Origin: Candidatus Borrarchaeum yapensis
GTDB lineage: Archaea > Asgardarchaeota > Sifarchaeia > Borrarchaeales > Borrarchaeaceae
Length of the DNA: 64,000 nt
Direction: 5' to 3'
Assembly: GCA_016840515.1 (NCBI GenBank)
Contig: JAEOSF010000003.1
Location: 38,856-102,855, forward strand
The notes beneath the pieces are model-generated. The model saw only the letters and a list, made by a program, of their open reading frames with translations, did no database searches and was not told the DNA's origin. Shown here piece after piece: positions 24,809 through 34,642 of this stretch (its first letter is position 1; the number at the start of each line of letters is the position of its first letter). The translations under genes and the position numbers were made by a program.

Positions 24809-26167
24809 TTGTCAATAAACGGCTTAATTTCAATGATTGGAATTACGATCATTTTAATTGCAACATATGTCCTGATTTCAACTGAGAAAATAAATAAGAC
24901 ATTGGCTGCGTTGCTCGGCGGATTAGGAGTTTTAATTTTCGTAAAAGTCACTTTTCTAACCACAGGTTTTGAGGTTTTTACCGATACCGAAATATTCAGT
25001 GAGTTAATTGATTGGCAAACGATCACTATTGTTGTGAGTATTCTTATCGTTGTCGAAGCTGCTCGGGAATCTGGAATTTTTGATTGGATCACGATAAAGA
25101 TTGTGAAAATGACGAAAGGTGAGCCCATCAGGATTTTTCTTTACATGAATTTACTCACTTTTGCTCTTTCTGCGCTGACTTCATCCCCTGCATTCGTCAT
25201 CGTTGGCGCGTTAACATTAGTCGTAACAAAAAACCTAGATTTAGACCCATCGCCTTTTCTTATGAGCGAAATTATGATCGCAAACACGGCTGGCCTTTGT
25301 ACGGTCATTAGTAGTTTCGTAAACATATTAATCGCTTCAAACTACAATCTTGATCCTGCGCGCTTTCTTTCATATGGAGCTTTTGCTGCCTTGGCAGTTC
25401 CTATAGGTGGCCTTCTTGTTGTTGTTAATCTAATCGTATTCAAGTTGATTTATGGCAAAAAGTTACAAAAAGATGCTGAAAAACTCTCTGAAGACTTAAA
25501 AAAAACATTGATTGGACTAGATGAATGGTTAGTCGTGAAGAATCGTGGTGCGTTCTATAGGTCTGCAATTTTGTTAATAAGTACAATTACCACATTTGCA
25601 ATTGCCAGTTTTTTAAACGTACCCTTTTTCCTTGTTGCTTTGACCGCTGCGATACTTTTTATATCCTTTGCAGACCAAAGAATAGAAGTCCTTCTTCATA
25701 AAGTGGATTGGGAAATGGTGATTTTCTTTATAGCGATATTCATTCTTGTGGGAGGGGCTCACAAAGTTGGCATTTTAAAAATATTTGCTGAAAGCATTGG
25801 AGGCTTGTCGGGGGGGAATAAATATCTTTTATGGGTAATACTCGTGTGGATGACAGGTATTCTTTCTGGATTTATGGATAATGTCAGTGTTACAGCAGTT
25901 CTTATCTTCGTCATTCCAACTATTGCTACTACAGGGGGTTTTAACGAAACCGCGATCATCTGGGCTACAATTCTTGGGGCGAATCTAGGCGCGAGCCTTA
26001 CGCCCATTGGAGGCGTGTCGAACATCATTGGTATTGGGCTTTTAGAAAGGGAAGACGCACATATTTCATGGCTTGATTTCATCAAACTTGGGAGTTTTAT
26101 TACATTTGTAGATCTTGCAGTGGCAACTGGTTATCTTTTCCTACTTGCAAATATATTTGGCTGGTAG
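24809..26167 (+). CDS. ArsB/NhaD-type ion permease, copy 1
   Basis: The 452-residue protein has about 11-12 helices and the IT-superfamily layout, with SGFMDNVSVTAVLIFVIP and GANLGASLTPIGGVSN late in the sequence. These match the ArsB/NhaD and SLC13-related permeases (PF03600), which move arsenite, sodium or dicarboxylates. The TTG start lies seven bases after GGAGAGG. It is closely similar throughout to the 27247 gene. A convergent UspA gene follows each copy. Confidence 0.82.
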   Translation: MSINGLISMIGITIILIATYVLISTEKINKTLAALLGGLGVLIFVKVTFLTTGFEVFTDTEIFSELIDWQTITIVVSILIVVEAARESGIFDWITIKIVKMTKGEPIRIFLYMNLLTFALSALTSSPAFVIVGALTLVVTKNLDLDPSPFLMSEIMIANTAGLCTVISSFVNILIASNYNLDPARFLSYGAFAALAVPIGGLLVVVNLIVFKLIYGKKLQKDAEKLSEDLKKTLIGLDEWLVVKNRGAFYRSAILLISTITTFAIASFLNVPFFLVALTAAILFISFADQRIEVLLHKVDWEMVIFFIAIFILVGGAHKVGILKIFAESIGGLSGGNKYLLWVILVWMTGILSGFMDNVSVTAVLIFVIPTIATTGGFNETAIIWATILGANLGASLTPIGGVSNIIGIGLLEREDAHISWLDFIKLGSFITFVDLAVATGYLFLLANIFGW

Positions 26168-26254
26168 GAATATACATTTTTAAACGAGTTTTGCGTGCCC
26201 GAAAAAACGTGATTTTTGAAAAATAAGAGCCCTTTCTGCTTTACAGTAGCTCGC

Positions 26255-26713
26255 TTAACAGAAATCAGGTGCGCTCAATGTGATTAGCAATACAGGACAT
26301 TTTGAATGTTCTACAACATAACGCGCGGCAGGTCCTAACTGCATTGTCTCAATTGTCTCACTTTTGCGTCCCATTACAATTAAATCAGTATCTTCCTTTT
26401 TTGCTTCTTCGACTATTTTTGGACCAGGCTTACCATATACGATCACAGTTTTCATTTTAACACCTTTCGTGCTACAGATTCTCTCTACCTCTTTTATGTA
26501 ACTTTTTCCAAAAAGTTCAGAAAATATGGCAAGTTCTTCTTTGAGAACCTCATCCTCAAAGACTTGTTTTCTTTTTCTAGTTTCTTTGGTTTCAGGTATC
26601 ACATAAAGAATCTCAATTCCTGCGTTTATTAGTTTAGCCATATTTATTGCGTGACCTGCAGCTTTTAGAGCAATTTTAGAGCCATCTATTGGAGTTAAAA
26701 TTTTTTTATACAA
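26255..26713 (-). CDS. Universal stress protein (UspA), copy 1
   Basis: The 152-residue UspA fold is full length: KKILTPIDGSKIALKAAGHA at the start, DLIVMGRKS, then PAARYVVEHSKCPVLLI, which matches the ATP-binding G-2x-G-9x-G(S/T) region only loosely. TTG is the start, with AGAGGT upstream. It converges on the ArsB/NhaD-like gene 87 bases away. UspA proteins often sit beside transporters and may regulate them. Confidence 0.88.
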   Translation of the reverse strand: MYKKILTPIDGSKIALKAAGHAINMAKLINAGIEILYVIPETKETRKRKQVFEDEVLKEELAIFSELFGKSYIKEVERICSTKGVKMKTVIVYGKPGPKIVEEAKKEDTDLIVMGRKSETIETMQLGPAARYVVEHSKCPVLLITLSAPDFC

Positions 26714-26735
26714 TTTTCTACCTCTTTAACTATTT

Positions 26736-27101
26736 TCGGCGGGAAGTCCCCTTAGTGTTTGCAGTGTGCTAACCTGTCGGACAGACAGGTAATAGATCAA
26801 TAGCATTCTGCAGGCTGCTACAGAAGGGGCAGGATAAGACTGAGCAGCGTGTGCAACCTGGTAAGCTTCCGTAATCCCATACCTGTTGTGACAGTGGCGA
26901 AGCGTCTCCTCCCGTGAGGGAGCTAGAACTACAATGGAACGCTGGAAGCCCCAGCCGAAAGGGTGGGGAGGATATCACTCCTTTCCCTAATGAACTTAGA
27001 TTTTTATAGAATTAGTTAATTTATTAAATTTGTTTCTATCGGTTTCTTTAAAAAGAGAATACTACTATGAGCTGCCCCACCACGTTGAGAGGGCTTCTCG
27101 G
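26736..27101. mobile_element. tnpB-less IS200/IS605 relic between the permease modules
   Basis: The left edge (26736-26753) is identical over 18 bases to the inverse of 7736-7753. The right edge (27068-27101) is an oppositely oriented copy of the same hairpin type (TGCCCCACC ... GGGCTTCTCGG). Between them lie ACCTGTC/GACAGGT (26772-26790), CTCCC-GTGA-GGGAG, and CCCCAGCC-GAAA-GGGTGGGG followed by GAGGATATCAC (26949-26978), the classic form of another right end. The internal part therefore resembles a guide-RNA scaffold without its nuclease gene. No credible ORF is present. Confidence 0.55.
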
Positions 27102-27246
27102 AAAATAATTAAAATATCCAATAATTAATTTGTGACTAATCCCTTTTTTAGGATCTAGCCTGTATCTATAAAATTAATAAACCCTTTGTCATATGTGCAT
27201 CTTAAGTATCGAATACTTTAAGAGCAAGCAAATGGAGTGACTTTGT

Positions 27247-28602
27247 TTGTCGTATAATGTCCCTGCGATGATTGTAATCGCTATCATTCTGATTGCTACC
27301 TATATCCTCATCTCAACCGAAAAAATGAACAAGACAATGGCAGCATTGCTTGGGGGAATAGGTGTCATATTATTTGTAAAAATTACTTTCCTGACAACAG
27401 GTTTCGAAATTTTCACAGATGCTGAGTTATTCGGCGAACTTATTGATTGGAGAACCATTACGATTGTCGTAAGCGTTTTAGTGATAGTTGAGGTTTCACG
27501 ATCATCTGGATTGTTCGACTTTATCACCATAAGAATAATTAAGATGACAGAAGGCGAACCAACCAAAATTTTTCTTTATATGAATCTACTCACTTTTGGT
27601 CTTGCCGCTCTATTAGGTGCCGCTCCTGCTTTTATTATTGTCGGTGCACTCACTTTAGTAGTTACCAGAAACATGCAATTGGATCCCTTACCCTTCGTAA
27701 TCTCTGAAATTATGGTTGCTAACTCTGCAGGTGTTTCTACTGTTATCAGTTCTTTCGTAAACATACTGATCGCAGCACGATATCAACTTGCAGCAGAACA
27801 TTTTCTTTCATACGAAGGATTCATTGTCCTTGGCCTTCCAATTGGCGCAATTCTAGTCCTAACTAATTTAATGTTATTTAAATTACTCTATGGCAAAAAA
27901 ATACAAGAAGACGCCGCAAATGCATCTGTAGATCTTAAAAGCGCATTATTAGGTTTAGATGAGTGGCAAGTCGTGAAGGATCGAGCAGTCTTTTATAGAT
28001 CTGCAGTTTTATTAATAGGAACGATCGCAGGATTTGTGGTTGCTAGTTTCATAAATGTACCTTTTTATGCCGTCTCACTAACCAGCGCCATTCTTTTTAT
28101 TTTTTTCTCAGGCGTAAGAATTGAAGTCATCTTGAGAAAGCTTGATTGGGAAATGGCCATTTTCTTCGTCGGTATCTTTATTATTGTTGGAGGAGCTCAT
28201 AAGGTAGGTCTTTTAGAACTATTTGGGGAGTCTATAGGCTCCTTGGCCGGAGGCAACAAATATCTTCTGTGGATTATCATTATTTGGCTCAGTGCAGTTC
28301 TTTCGGGATTTATGGATAATATAAGTGTAGCCGCAGTGCTGATTTTTGTTATCCCAACTATCGCAACAATTGGTTTTAATGAAACTTCGATAATATGGGC
28401 TACAATTCTCGGCGCAAATCTAGGCGCAAACTTAACTCCGATTGGCGGAGTGGCAAACATTGTAGCTATAAGTCTTTTGGAAAAAGAAGGGGCGCATATT
28501 TCATGGCTCGACTTCATAAAACTTGGAGGAATCATAACTGTCGTTAATCTTGCTGTGGCGACAGGCTATATTGTCTTACTTTCTGCGGTTTTAGGTTGGT
28601 GA
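27247..28602 (+). CDS. ArsB/NhaD-type ion permease, copy 2
   Basis: This 451-residue paralogue of the 24809 gene is highly similar along its whole length: the TEKMNKTMAALLGG, LIDWRTITIVVSVL, SGFMDNISVAAVLIFVIP and GANLGANLTPIGGVAN regions all align. TTG start, six bases after GGAGTGA. Residues around the pore motifs differ little, so the two copies probably move related ions. Its convergent neighbour is a second UspA gene, so the whole permease-UspA module was duplicated. Confidence 0.82.
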   Translation: MSYNVPAMIVIAIILIATYILISTEKMNKTMAALLGGIGVILFVKITFLTTGFEIFTDAELFGELIDWRTITIVVSVLVIVEVSRSSGLFDFITIRIIKMTEGEPTKIFLYMNLLTFGLAALLGAAPAFIIVGALTLVVTRNMQLDPLPFVISEIMVANSAGVSTVISSFVNILIAARYQLAAEHFLSYEGFIVLGLPIGAILVLTNLMLFKLLYGKKIQEDAANASVDLKSALLGLDEWQVVKDRAVFYRSAVLLIGTIAGFVVASFINVPFYAVSLTSAILFIFFSGVRIEVILRKLDWEMAIFFVGIFIIVGGAHKVGLLELFGESIGSLAGGNKYLLWIIIIWLSAVLSGFMDNISVAAVLIFVIPTIATIGFNETSIIWATILGANLGANLTPIGGVANIVAISLLEKEGAHISWLDFIKLGGIITVVNLAVATGYIVLLSAVLGW

Positions 28603-28673
28603 GTGAGATATCTTTAATTTAATTCTCCCGTAGATCAGCTGCCTTAATTGTGTCCTTTAAATTCATAGTCACC

Positions 28674-29135
28674 TTATAAATCGCAGAACTCGGGTGCCAT
28701 CACTGTGACTATCAAAATCGGGCATCTTGAATGTTTTAACACGTATTCCGAGATACTTCCCAGTGGTTTTTGTTCAGTTGTTTCACTTCGGCGACCCATT
28801 ACAATCAGTTCGATATCCTTCTTTTTTGCTTCCTCAACTATTTTAGGACCAGGATCACCGTGCTCTATTACTTTTTTCATAGCTACTCCTTGCGTGCTAC
28901 AAACCGCTTCTATTTGGTTTATATAACTCTGTCCAAAAAGTTCAGAAAATAAAGTAACTGATTCTTCAACTTTGTCTTCTAAGAATCTTTTTTCTGTTGC
29001 ATCTTCCTCGGTTTCAGGTATCACATGAAGAATCTCTATTTCTGCATTCATTAGTTTGGCGATGCTAATTGCATGGCCTGCAGCTTTTAGGGCAGTCCTA
29101 GTGCCGTCTACTGGGACAAGAATTTTATTATACGT
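28674..29135 (-). CDS. Universal stress protein (UspA), copy 2, apparent ACG start
   Basis: The first ATG in frame (29051) would remove beta-1 and part of the nucleotide site. Extending upstream restores TYNKILVPVDGTRTALKAAGHA, aligned residue by residue to MYKKILTPIDG of copy 1. In that alignment the start Met corresponds to ACG 29133-29135, seven bases after GGGAGG. The full protein is then 153 residues with DIELIVMGRRS and a SKCP-like end (KHSRCPILIV). Either ACG is used or an ATG-to-ACG change (or sequencing error) has occurred. Confidence 0.75.
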   Translation of the reverse strand, partial: TYNKILVPVDGTRTALKAAGHAISIAKLMNAEIEILHVIPETEEDATEKRFLEDKVEESVTLFSELFGQSYINQIEAVCSTQGVAMKKVIEHGDPGPKIVEEAKKKDIELIVMGRRSETTEQKPLGSISEYVLKHSRCPILIVTVMAPEFCDL

Positions 29136-29142
29136 CCTAATT

Positions 29143-29148
29143 CCTCCC
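29143..29148 (-). promoter_or_regulatory. Shine-Dalgarno before the ACG codon of UspA copy 2
   Basis: GGGAGG on the minus strand is seven bases before ACG 29135 and decides the start in the absence of ATG, GTG or TTG. Confidence 0.55.
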
Positions 29149-29351
29149 TTGTGTTTCTTGCAAGCTTGACCATATTATATTCATTTAAATTATGTCATTA
29201 CTTTTTGAATTATAAATTTGATTGCTCACAATCTTTAGTCCCTAGCATTCTGAAGAGAGTTAATTATTTCAGTTTTATATAGTTGCTTGTCATGATTTAT
29301 AATTTGGACTTATTTTTCTTCTGAAGTCTTAGGGGTAATTTTAGGGGAAGG

Positions 29352-30170
29352 ATGTCCATCGATGCCGAGTTGATTAAAATGGATGCTTCTGAACGAACAA
29401 AAGAGGTGATAAAAGAAGTTTTTTTTCTTATTGGAAAAGGGAAAAAAGATGAGGCAATAATTCAACTTGAGAAGGCAATAAATCTAGCAAAAACAATACA
29501 AAGCGAATATTTAAGACCATATATCCTAAATGAAATCGCACAAGCAATGTTGAAACTGGATAAAATGCAAGAAGCCATTCAAATTATCCATGAAGCAATA
29601 AATATTGCAAACGAAATTGTTTTCACTGCATCTCGATTAGAAATACTTCTTGAAATTGCCAAATCGATGAGTGCGACTAGTTCCGAAATTCAGAATGTTA
29701 AGATTCTTCAAGAATCTCTTGAAATTACAGAAAAAATTCTAAATAACATTACAGATCAACCTCATATCGATATTGCACATCAAGTGGCTATAATTTTGAG
29801 AAATATTGTTAAGAAGTCAAGAAATCCTTCTATACTTCATGAAACCCTAGAAATTGGCAAAAAATTTAGTGATAAAGACTATCGCAAAATGCTTTTAAGA
29901 AATATTGCATTCAGCCTTGCAGATCTTTGTAAGAATACTACTGATATCTCTTATATCAAAGAAATTTTGAAAATAGTAGAACAAATCGATCTTAAGAATT
30001 ATCGCGAAAAAGCGATAGTGAAAATCACACGATATTTAATTAAAACTGCTAAACGTGATAGAAATATGGAGATCGTTCAAATTGCATTTGAATTATCAGA
30101 AAAGATTCCCTCTGAATATTATCGTTCAAAAATTAGGTCTAAATTGGCTATTTTGAAAGAAAACATGTGA
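29352..30170 (+). CDS. Alpha-helical repeat protein (TPR-like)
   Basis: The 272-residue protein is made of repeating helical pairs of about 35-40 residues (for example KKDEAIIQLEKAINLAKTI, MQEAIQIIHEAINIANEI, ILQESLEITEKILNN), so it is a TPR or ARM-like scaffold for protein contacts. There is no signal or membrane segment. GGGGAAGG directly precedes the ATG. It lies 170 bases before nurA in the same direction and might belong to the repair operon, although a separate promoter is likely. Function unknown. Confidence 0.65.
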   Translation: MSIDAELIKMDASERTKEVIKEVFFLIGKGKKDEAIIQLEKAINLAKTIQSEYLRPYILNEIAQAMLKLDKMQEAIQIIHEAINIANEIVFTASRLEILLEIAKSMSATSSEIQNVKILQESLEITEKILNNITDQPHIDIAHQVAIILRNIVKKSRNPSILHETLEIGKKFSDKDYRKMLLRNIAFSLADLCKNTTDISYIKEILKIVEQIDLKNYREKAIVKITRYLIKTAKRDRNMEIVQIAFELSEKIPSEYYRSKIRSKLAILKENM

Positions 30171-30338
30171 GTTATAAATAACATTTTGGCGTGCTAATCT
30201 GAGTTCTAATAAATTTCAATCCCTTCAGGGTAGTGTACTTCACAAATCCTTATTTTGATTACTTTCATTGTACTCTGTAGTTGTTTATAAATCAAGAAAT
30301 TTATACACAGTATAGTAAATAAGTACTGAGGAGTTAAT

Positions 30339-31604
30339 TTGTCCATAGACAATTTTTTTTCGAAAACTTTTGACGAAGAGATGCGAGATACTTTTAAACT
30401 TCTTAAGGAAAGGAGCATATCTCAAGCTAAAAAACTAAATCAAGATTTACATAGATTAGAAAACCTATTAATGACATTTGAGCCATTTCCACTTGCACAT
30501 AAATTTGATGAAGATTTTTTAGTTGCAGCGGTAGACGGAAGCGGTATATCTTCTCTTTGTAATTTTGAAGACAATTTTATACAATTAGTGACAGCAGCGA
30601 CTGTAATTCACAATACAAATACGCATGAAAACAAACCAATGAAATTTATAGCTTTAGATGACGTAATTCCAAATAATGGACTATTAACGAAAGTTTTTAA
30701 CTTTTCAGCAGATCGATCGCTTTTCATTCAACAATTAATTGATTTTTGTGAGTCAGTCTACCCAATGCAAGATTTAGTTGATCCAATTCTCTCACATTTA
30801 ACAGAGTATTCAGAATGGGATCCAGAGGAATTTCAAATCAGTGATAAAAATAAATTAAGTAAAAAAATTGCATCTGAACTACTAAATTATATTCTATTCC
30901 CAAGTCCACTGCAAGAGGATAACATACTTCAATCGGTACGAGAAATTGCTGAATATAGTCTGGCAAAACAGGTTGTACTCAGTGATTTACCAATAAAATA
31001 TCTTATTCTCGATGGATCATTAACAATTTTTCCACCAGGCAGACAGAAAGTACCAATTGGGGATTATCTTCTTAGAGATCTATGTTTAAGTTCAAGAAAG
31101 CGCGACATCATTGTCTGTGGATTGAGCAAAACACATACACTTCCTGGAGCCACTCAAATTTCAGATATTGCCAAAGAGCGTTTTGGATCAAATGCACACT
31201 GGTTCTGTCGAATACCAGGTCGTGAGAATCCGCAAGGGAAACTCACTATCTATGAAAATCGAGAAATACCTCCTGCTATGGCAGTTACTTATATTTTTAA
31301 GTTTTCTGAGACTTCTCCGATATTTAGAATCGACTTTGACTATTTTTGGTGGACGAAATCTATTTTCAATGAAGATAAAGAAAAAATGAAGGACCATGAA
31401 ATGCAACTTTTTAGAGAACTTGACTTTATGAGCCATGAAGCAAACTGGTATGGCTATCCTTGTCCACCCGGATTCGCTCATAAAAAATGTACTCTAACTC
31501 ATATTGTTCGTGAGGTTTTAACTAGTAGGGCAATACAAATTGCTAAAGAATTAGGTATAAAGGAAGAGCATTTAATATCAGCTAGGAAAAAAATAGGATT
31601 GTGA
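30339..31604 (+). CDS. nurA: NurA 5'-3' nuclease
   Basis: This 421-residue NurA has the two catalytic aspartate regions: VAAVDGSGIS (about residues 63-72) and LILDGSLTIFPPG (about 226-238). NurA forms a dimer on the HerA hexamer and resects DNA ends with Mre11-Rad50. TTG start, with GAGGAG five bases upstream. It is the first gene of nurA-herA-mre11-rad50 and is 12 bases from herA. Confidence 0.92.
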   Translation: MSIDNFFSKTFDEEMRDTFKLLKERSISQAKKLNQDLHRLENLLMTFEPFPLAHKFDEDFLVAAVDGSGISSLCNFEDNFIQLVTAATVIHNTNTHENKPMKFIALDDVIPNNGLLTKVFNFSADRSLFIQQLIDFCESVYPMQDLVDPILSHLTEYSEWDPEEFQISDKNKLSKKIASELLNYILFPSPLQEDNILQSVREIAEYSLAKQVVLSDLPIKYLILDGSLTIFPPGRQKVPIGDYLLRDLCLSSRKRDIIVCGLSKTHTLPGATQISDIAKERFGSNAHWFCRIPGRENPQGKLTIYENREIPPAMAVTYIFKFSETSPIFRIDFDYFWWTKSIFNEDKEKMKDHEMQLFRELDFMSHEANWYGYPCPPGFAHKKCTLTHIVREVLTSRAIQIAKELGIKEEHLISARKKIGL

Positions 31605-31616
31605 GGATGAACAAAC

Positions 31617-33365
31617 TTGGAATTAGATCTAGGTATGCCATTTGGCGTCTTAGCCGGAGGGCATTTAGGAAAACTTGTTGTTATTACAAAAAATGAAGAT
31701 CTTTCTGTAGGAGACATATTTCTTATTCCATCATCGAGAGGTGAGTTTCGGTATTTTATTTTCCGTATAAGTAATTTTGAGAATATAATAAGACGACTCG
31801 GCTCTATTGATACCGTTGCTGAAACTTTAGTTGTCGAAAAAGACGCATATCTTGCCAATTTGGAAGAGGAAAAACTCATTGCTGTCGAAGGAAGTCTATT
31901 AGGATATGGGAAATACCATGATAAAGACAATAAATTCGTTTTCAAAAAAGCTAGACGACTGCCTGAACATTTTTCAGCAATCTATAAAGTTCAGAAAGTT
32001 CAAAACGAAGATTCTTTGAAGGATATTTTAGCATCACAACTTTCAGGCGATATATATGTAGGTGACTTACTGGTAGGTGAAGAAAGCCTGAATATTGATG
32101 TTATGATACCGAAAGGAAAAATTCCAATGCATGTTGGTATTTTTGGAGCCACTGGCTCTGGAAAATCTAATCTAATGCAGGTTATCACAAAATCCTTCAT
32201 AGATTACAATCTTCAATGCTATATAAACGGTATTGAAGATAGAATAACTCTCTTAACAATCGATCCGCACGATGAATATGCATTAGGGACAGGAAAGTTT
32301 GGAATACAAGATATCGTAGATGAAATTGACAGTCGCTCAAGCCAAGTACGACGTGAACTTTTTGGTGATTTCTATTATCTTACTACTAGTATCGATGCGA
32401 CATCAAGGGTTGTCCAGAGATTTGCCAAAAAACTCAAAATTTCCCTACAAGAGATCTTGCCAATTGATCTTATGTCTATCCATCAATTTACTCCACCGCA
32501 AATAGCTTACATGTATGCACTACATGCAGTTTACGGTGACGAATGGATAAATAAGGTTGGAGACGCACAAGGTTTTATGGATGCAACGGTTAATGCTGTC
32601 GAACGGTATTTAGCTTTCTTAAGACGATCTAACATTTTTCTTGACGGCTACGCTGGTTCAAATCTATTAGATGTTGTTTCTGCACTTGAGATGGGGCGAG
32701 TATTATTATTCAATACAAGCATTACGAGTCAAAGGGAGCAATTTCTCAGCACAACAATAATTGCGCGTACAGTTTTTGAACTGCGCAAAGCAGTAAAATC
32801 CAGTAATACACTAGATATTCTTAAGAAGCAGATTGCAACGCGTGATTTATCTGAATGCATTAGAAGAGACATTTCACAAAAAAACTTGATACAAAAGTTC
32901 TACTTAAAAGATCAAACCAGAGTAAAAGACACTTCAGAGCTTGTTCCCATTCTCATAACTGTGGAAGAAGCACCCTCTATTCTCACTCCAGATCTAATGA
33001 GATTTGAAGGTAATGTCTATAAAGCTATTTCCCGTCAAGGCAGAAAGTTTGGAATCGGTTTGGCAGTCATAAGTCAACAAGTTTCATCGATAAATCCCGC
33101 TCTATTAAGTCAACTTAACACACAAATTGTCTTAGCACTCGGAAATGCTGATGAAATACGATTAGCCATAAAAGCAGCTAGCAGAGACATTTCAGACTTT
33201 GAGAGTGAATTTAAAGTATTAGATCGTGGAGAAGCTGTTGTAACAGCAAGTTATCGTGATCTTCCTTTTGTTGTTCATGTACCTCTCTTTGACGATCGTT
33301 TTAAAAAGGATAGTGCAAAATATACTACCATTAAAGACGCTAAGGAACCAGAAGTTATACTGTAA
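31617..33365 (+). CDS. herA: HerA DNA translocase
   Basis: The 582-residue HerA has a HAS-barrel N terminus (FGVLAGGHLGKLVVITK), Walker A GATGSGKSNLMQV (about residues 178-190), Walker B TVEEAPSIL and the later ISQQVSSINPALLSQLNTQ region of the HerA/FtsK group. It pumps DNA into NurA during end resection. TTG start, six bases after GAGGATG. It follows nurA closely, and its stop (TAATG) is one base into a possible mre11 start. Confidence 0.93.
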   Translation: MELDLGMPFGVLAGGHLGKLVVITKNEDLSVGDIFLIPSSRGEFRYFIFRISNFENIIRRLGSIDTVAETLVVEKDAYLANLEEEKLIAVEGSLLGYGKYHDKDNKFVFKKARRLPEHFSAIYKVQKVQNEDSLKDILASQLSGDIYVGDLLVGEESLNIDVMIPKGKIPMHVGIFGATGSGKSNLMQVITKSFIDYNLQCYINGIEDRITLLTIDPHDEYALGTGKFGIQDIVDEIDSRSSQVRRELFGDFYYLTTSIDATSRVVQRFAKKLKISLQEILPIDLMSIHQFTPPQIAYMYALHAVYGDEWINKVGDAQGFMDATVNAVERYLAFLRRSNIFLDGYAGSNLLDVVSALEMGRVLLFNTSITSQREQFLSTTIIARTVFELRKAVKSSNTLDILKKQIATRDLSECIRRDISQKNLIQKFYLKDQTRVKDTSELVPILITVEEAPSILTPDLMRFEGNVYKAISRQGRKFGIGLAVISQQVSSINPALLSQLNTQIVLALGNADEIRLAIKAASRDISDFESEFKVLDRGEAVVTASYRDLPFVVHVPLFDDRFKKDSAKYTTIKDAKEPEVIL

Positions 33366-33379
33366 TGAGGAACTTCATA

Positions 33380-34642
33380 ATGGTCAACTTTTTGCATATT
33401 TCAGACACCCACCTCGGATGTACTGCAAGCGATGTCCGGCCTATGACGATAAAATATCTTAATATGAACTTCCAACCAATAGAATTTGATTTTGCGAGGA
33501 CCTATTGGAAGATTATTACATATGCGCTTGAAAAAAAAGATGAAATTGATTTCATTGTTCATAGCGGCGATTTTTATCATTACCCATTTTTAAGACATCC
33601 TCATCCGCCCTCTGAGGCGTCTCGGAACATCGCAGTTAAAGGGCTTAAAAGACTAGATAGTGCAGGAATTCCAACAATCATAATAGATGGAAATCATGGC
33701 ATTTTTCATTCCCGAAGGACTTCAACGATACAAAGTTTTGAAGTACTAGAAAATGTGAAGGTCTTTACATTTTGGGACGATTTAATAAACATCTTACAGG
33801 GGAACAAAAAGCCATTGATCTATAATCTTGAAGAACATGAATGCATAGTTCATTGTTTTCCATTCGTTAATCAAAAATTTCTTGGTTCACTTAGCGAAGA
33901 TGCTAAAGATGAGTATTTAAACTGGCTGAAAACTTACAATACTTCATCTAAAGATGTTACAGAAATAGGTATAACTCATGGAATGAAACTAGATGAAACT
34001 TTACCAGCAGAACTTCTTGACATAGATTTCGATTATTTAGCTGTAGGACATAATCACCATTTTGAAAAAATTAGTAAAAAAGCCTATAACGCAGGTGCAA
34101 TAGAACGTTGGCGTTTCGATGAAGTAGATCAGGAAAAAATAATCTTAGAGGTACAAGCGGAACATGGCGAATTACCTAAAGTAAATCCTGTCTCCCTTGA
34201 TTCGCGACCTATGCTTTCCACAATAATTGAAGCTAGTACTGACGACCCGCCTTCTGCTGTAATTGAAAAAGTTCACAAATACATTAATACAAATAAATTA
34301 GCCAATGGATTCGATTTTGATTCTGCCTATCGTGTCAAAATTGGCGTGAAAGGCGATATGCCTCATACATTCTGGGCACGCTTTAATGCAGAGCTAACTG
34401 AATTATATAATGATATGATTCGTAAGGATGATTATAATATTCTTCAGTTCTCAATAGGTAGGATATCCGATCCTGTTACTGAAGACTTGGAACTTAAACC
34501 TGGAGAAGAAGTTGAGTATTTAATCGAAAATCCGGAAAAGGATTTTAGAAAATTCATTGAAAAAATCTCACCTGAAGATTATGATATAGATCTACTCACA
34601 AAACTTTTTTCTGAAGCAGTAAAGCGAGTAGAAGAAGCATGA
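33380..34642 (+). CDS. mre11: Mre11 nuclease
   Basis: The 420-residue protein has the metallophosphatase motifs HISDTHLGC, VHSGDFYHYPFLRH, DGNHGIF, ITHGMK and VGHNHHF. The third motif is normally GNHD or GNHE; here the acidic residue is Gly, while the metal-binding Asn and His remain. The start is ATG 33380, since TGAGGA sits upstream. The ATG at 33365 overlaps the herA stop. It forms a nuclease-ATPase complex with Rad50 to process DNA breaks. Four bases overlap with rad50. Confidence 0.92.
   Translation: MVNFLHISDTHLGCTASDVRPMTIKYLNMNFQPIEFDFARTYWKIITYALEKKDEIDFIVHSGDFYHYPFLRHPHPPSEASRNIAVKGLKRLDSAGIPTIIIDGNHGIFHSRRTSTIQSFEVLENVKVFTFWDDLINILQGNKKPLIYNLEEHECIVHCFPFVNQKFLGSLSEDAKDEYLNWLKTYNTSSKDVTEIGITHGMKLDETLPAELLDIDFDYLAVGHNHHFEKISKKAYNAGAIERWRFDEVDQEKIILEVQAEHGELPKVNPVSLDSRPMLSTIIEASTDDPPSAVIEKVHKYINTNKLANGFDFDSAYRVKIGVKGDMPHTFWARFNAELTELYNDMIRKDDYNILQFSIGRISDPVTEDLELKPGEEVEYLIENPEKDFRKFIEKISPEDYDIDLLTKLFSEAVKRVEEA

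Noticed and set aside
26769..26978. Minus-strand ORF with CxxC-like residues
   Set aside because: It overlaps the structured IS relic in reverse and has no SD; the Cys pairs are likely chance.
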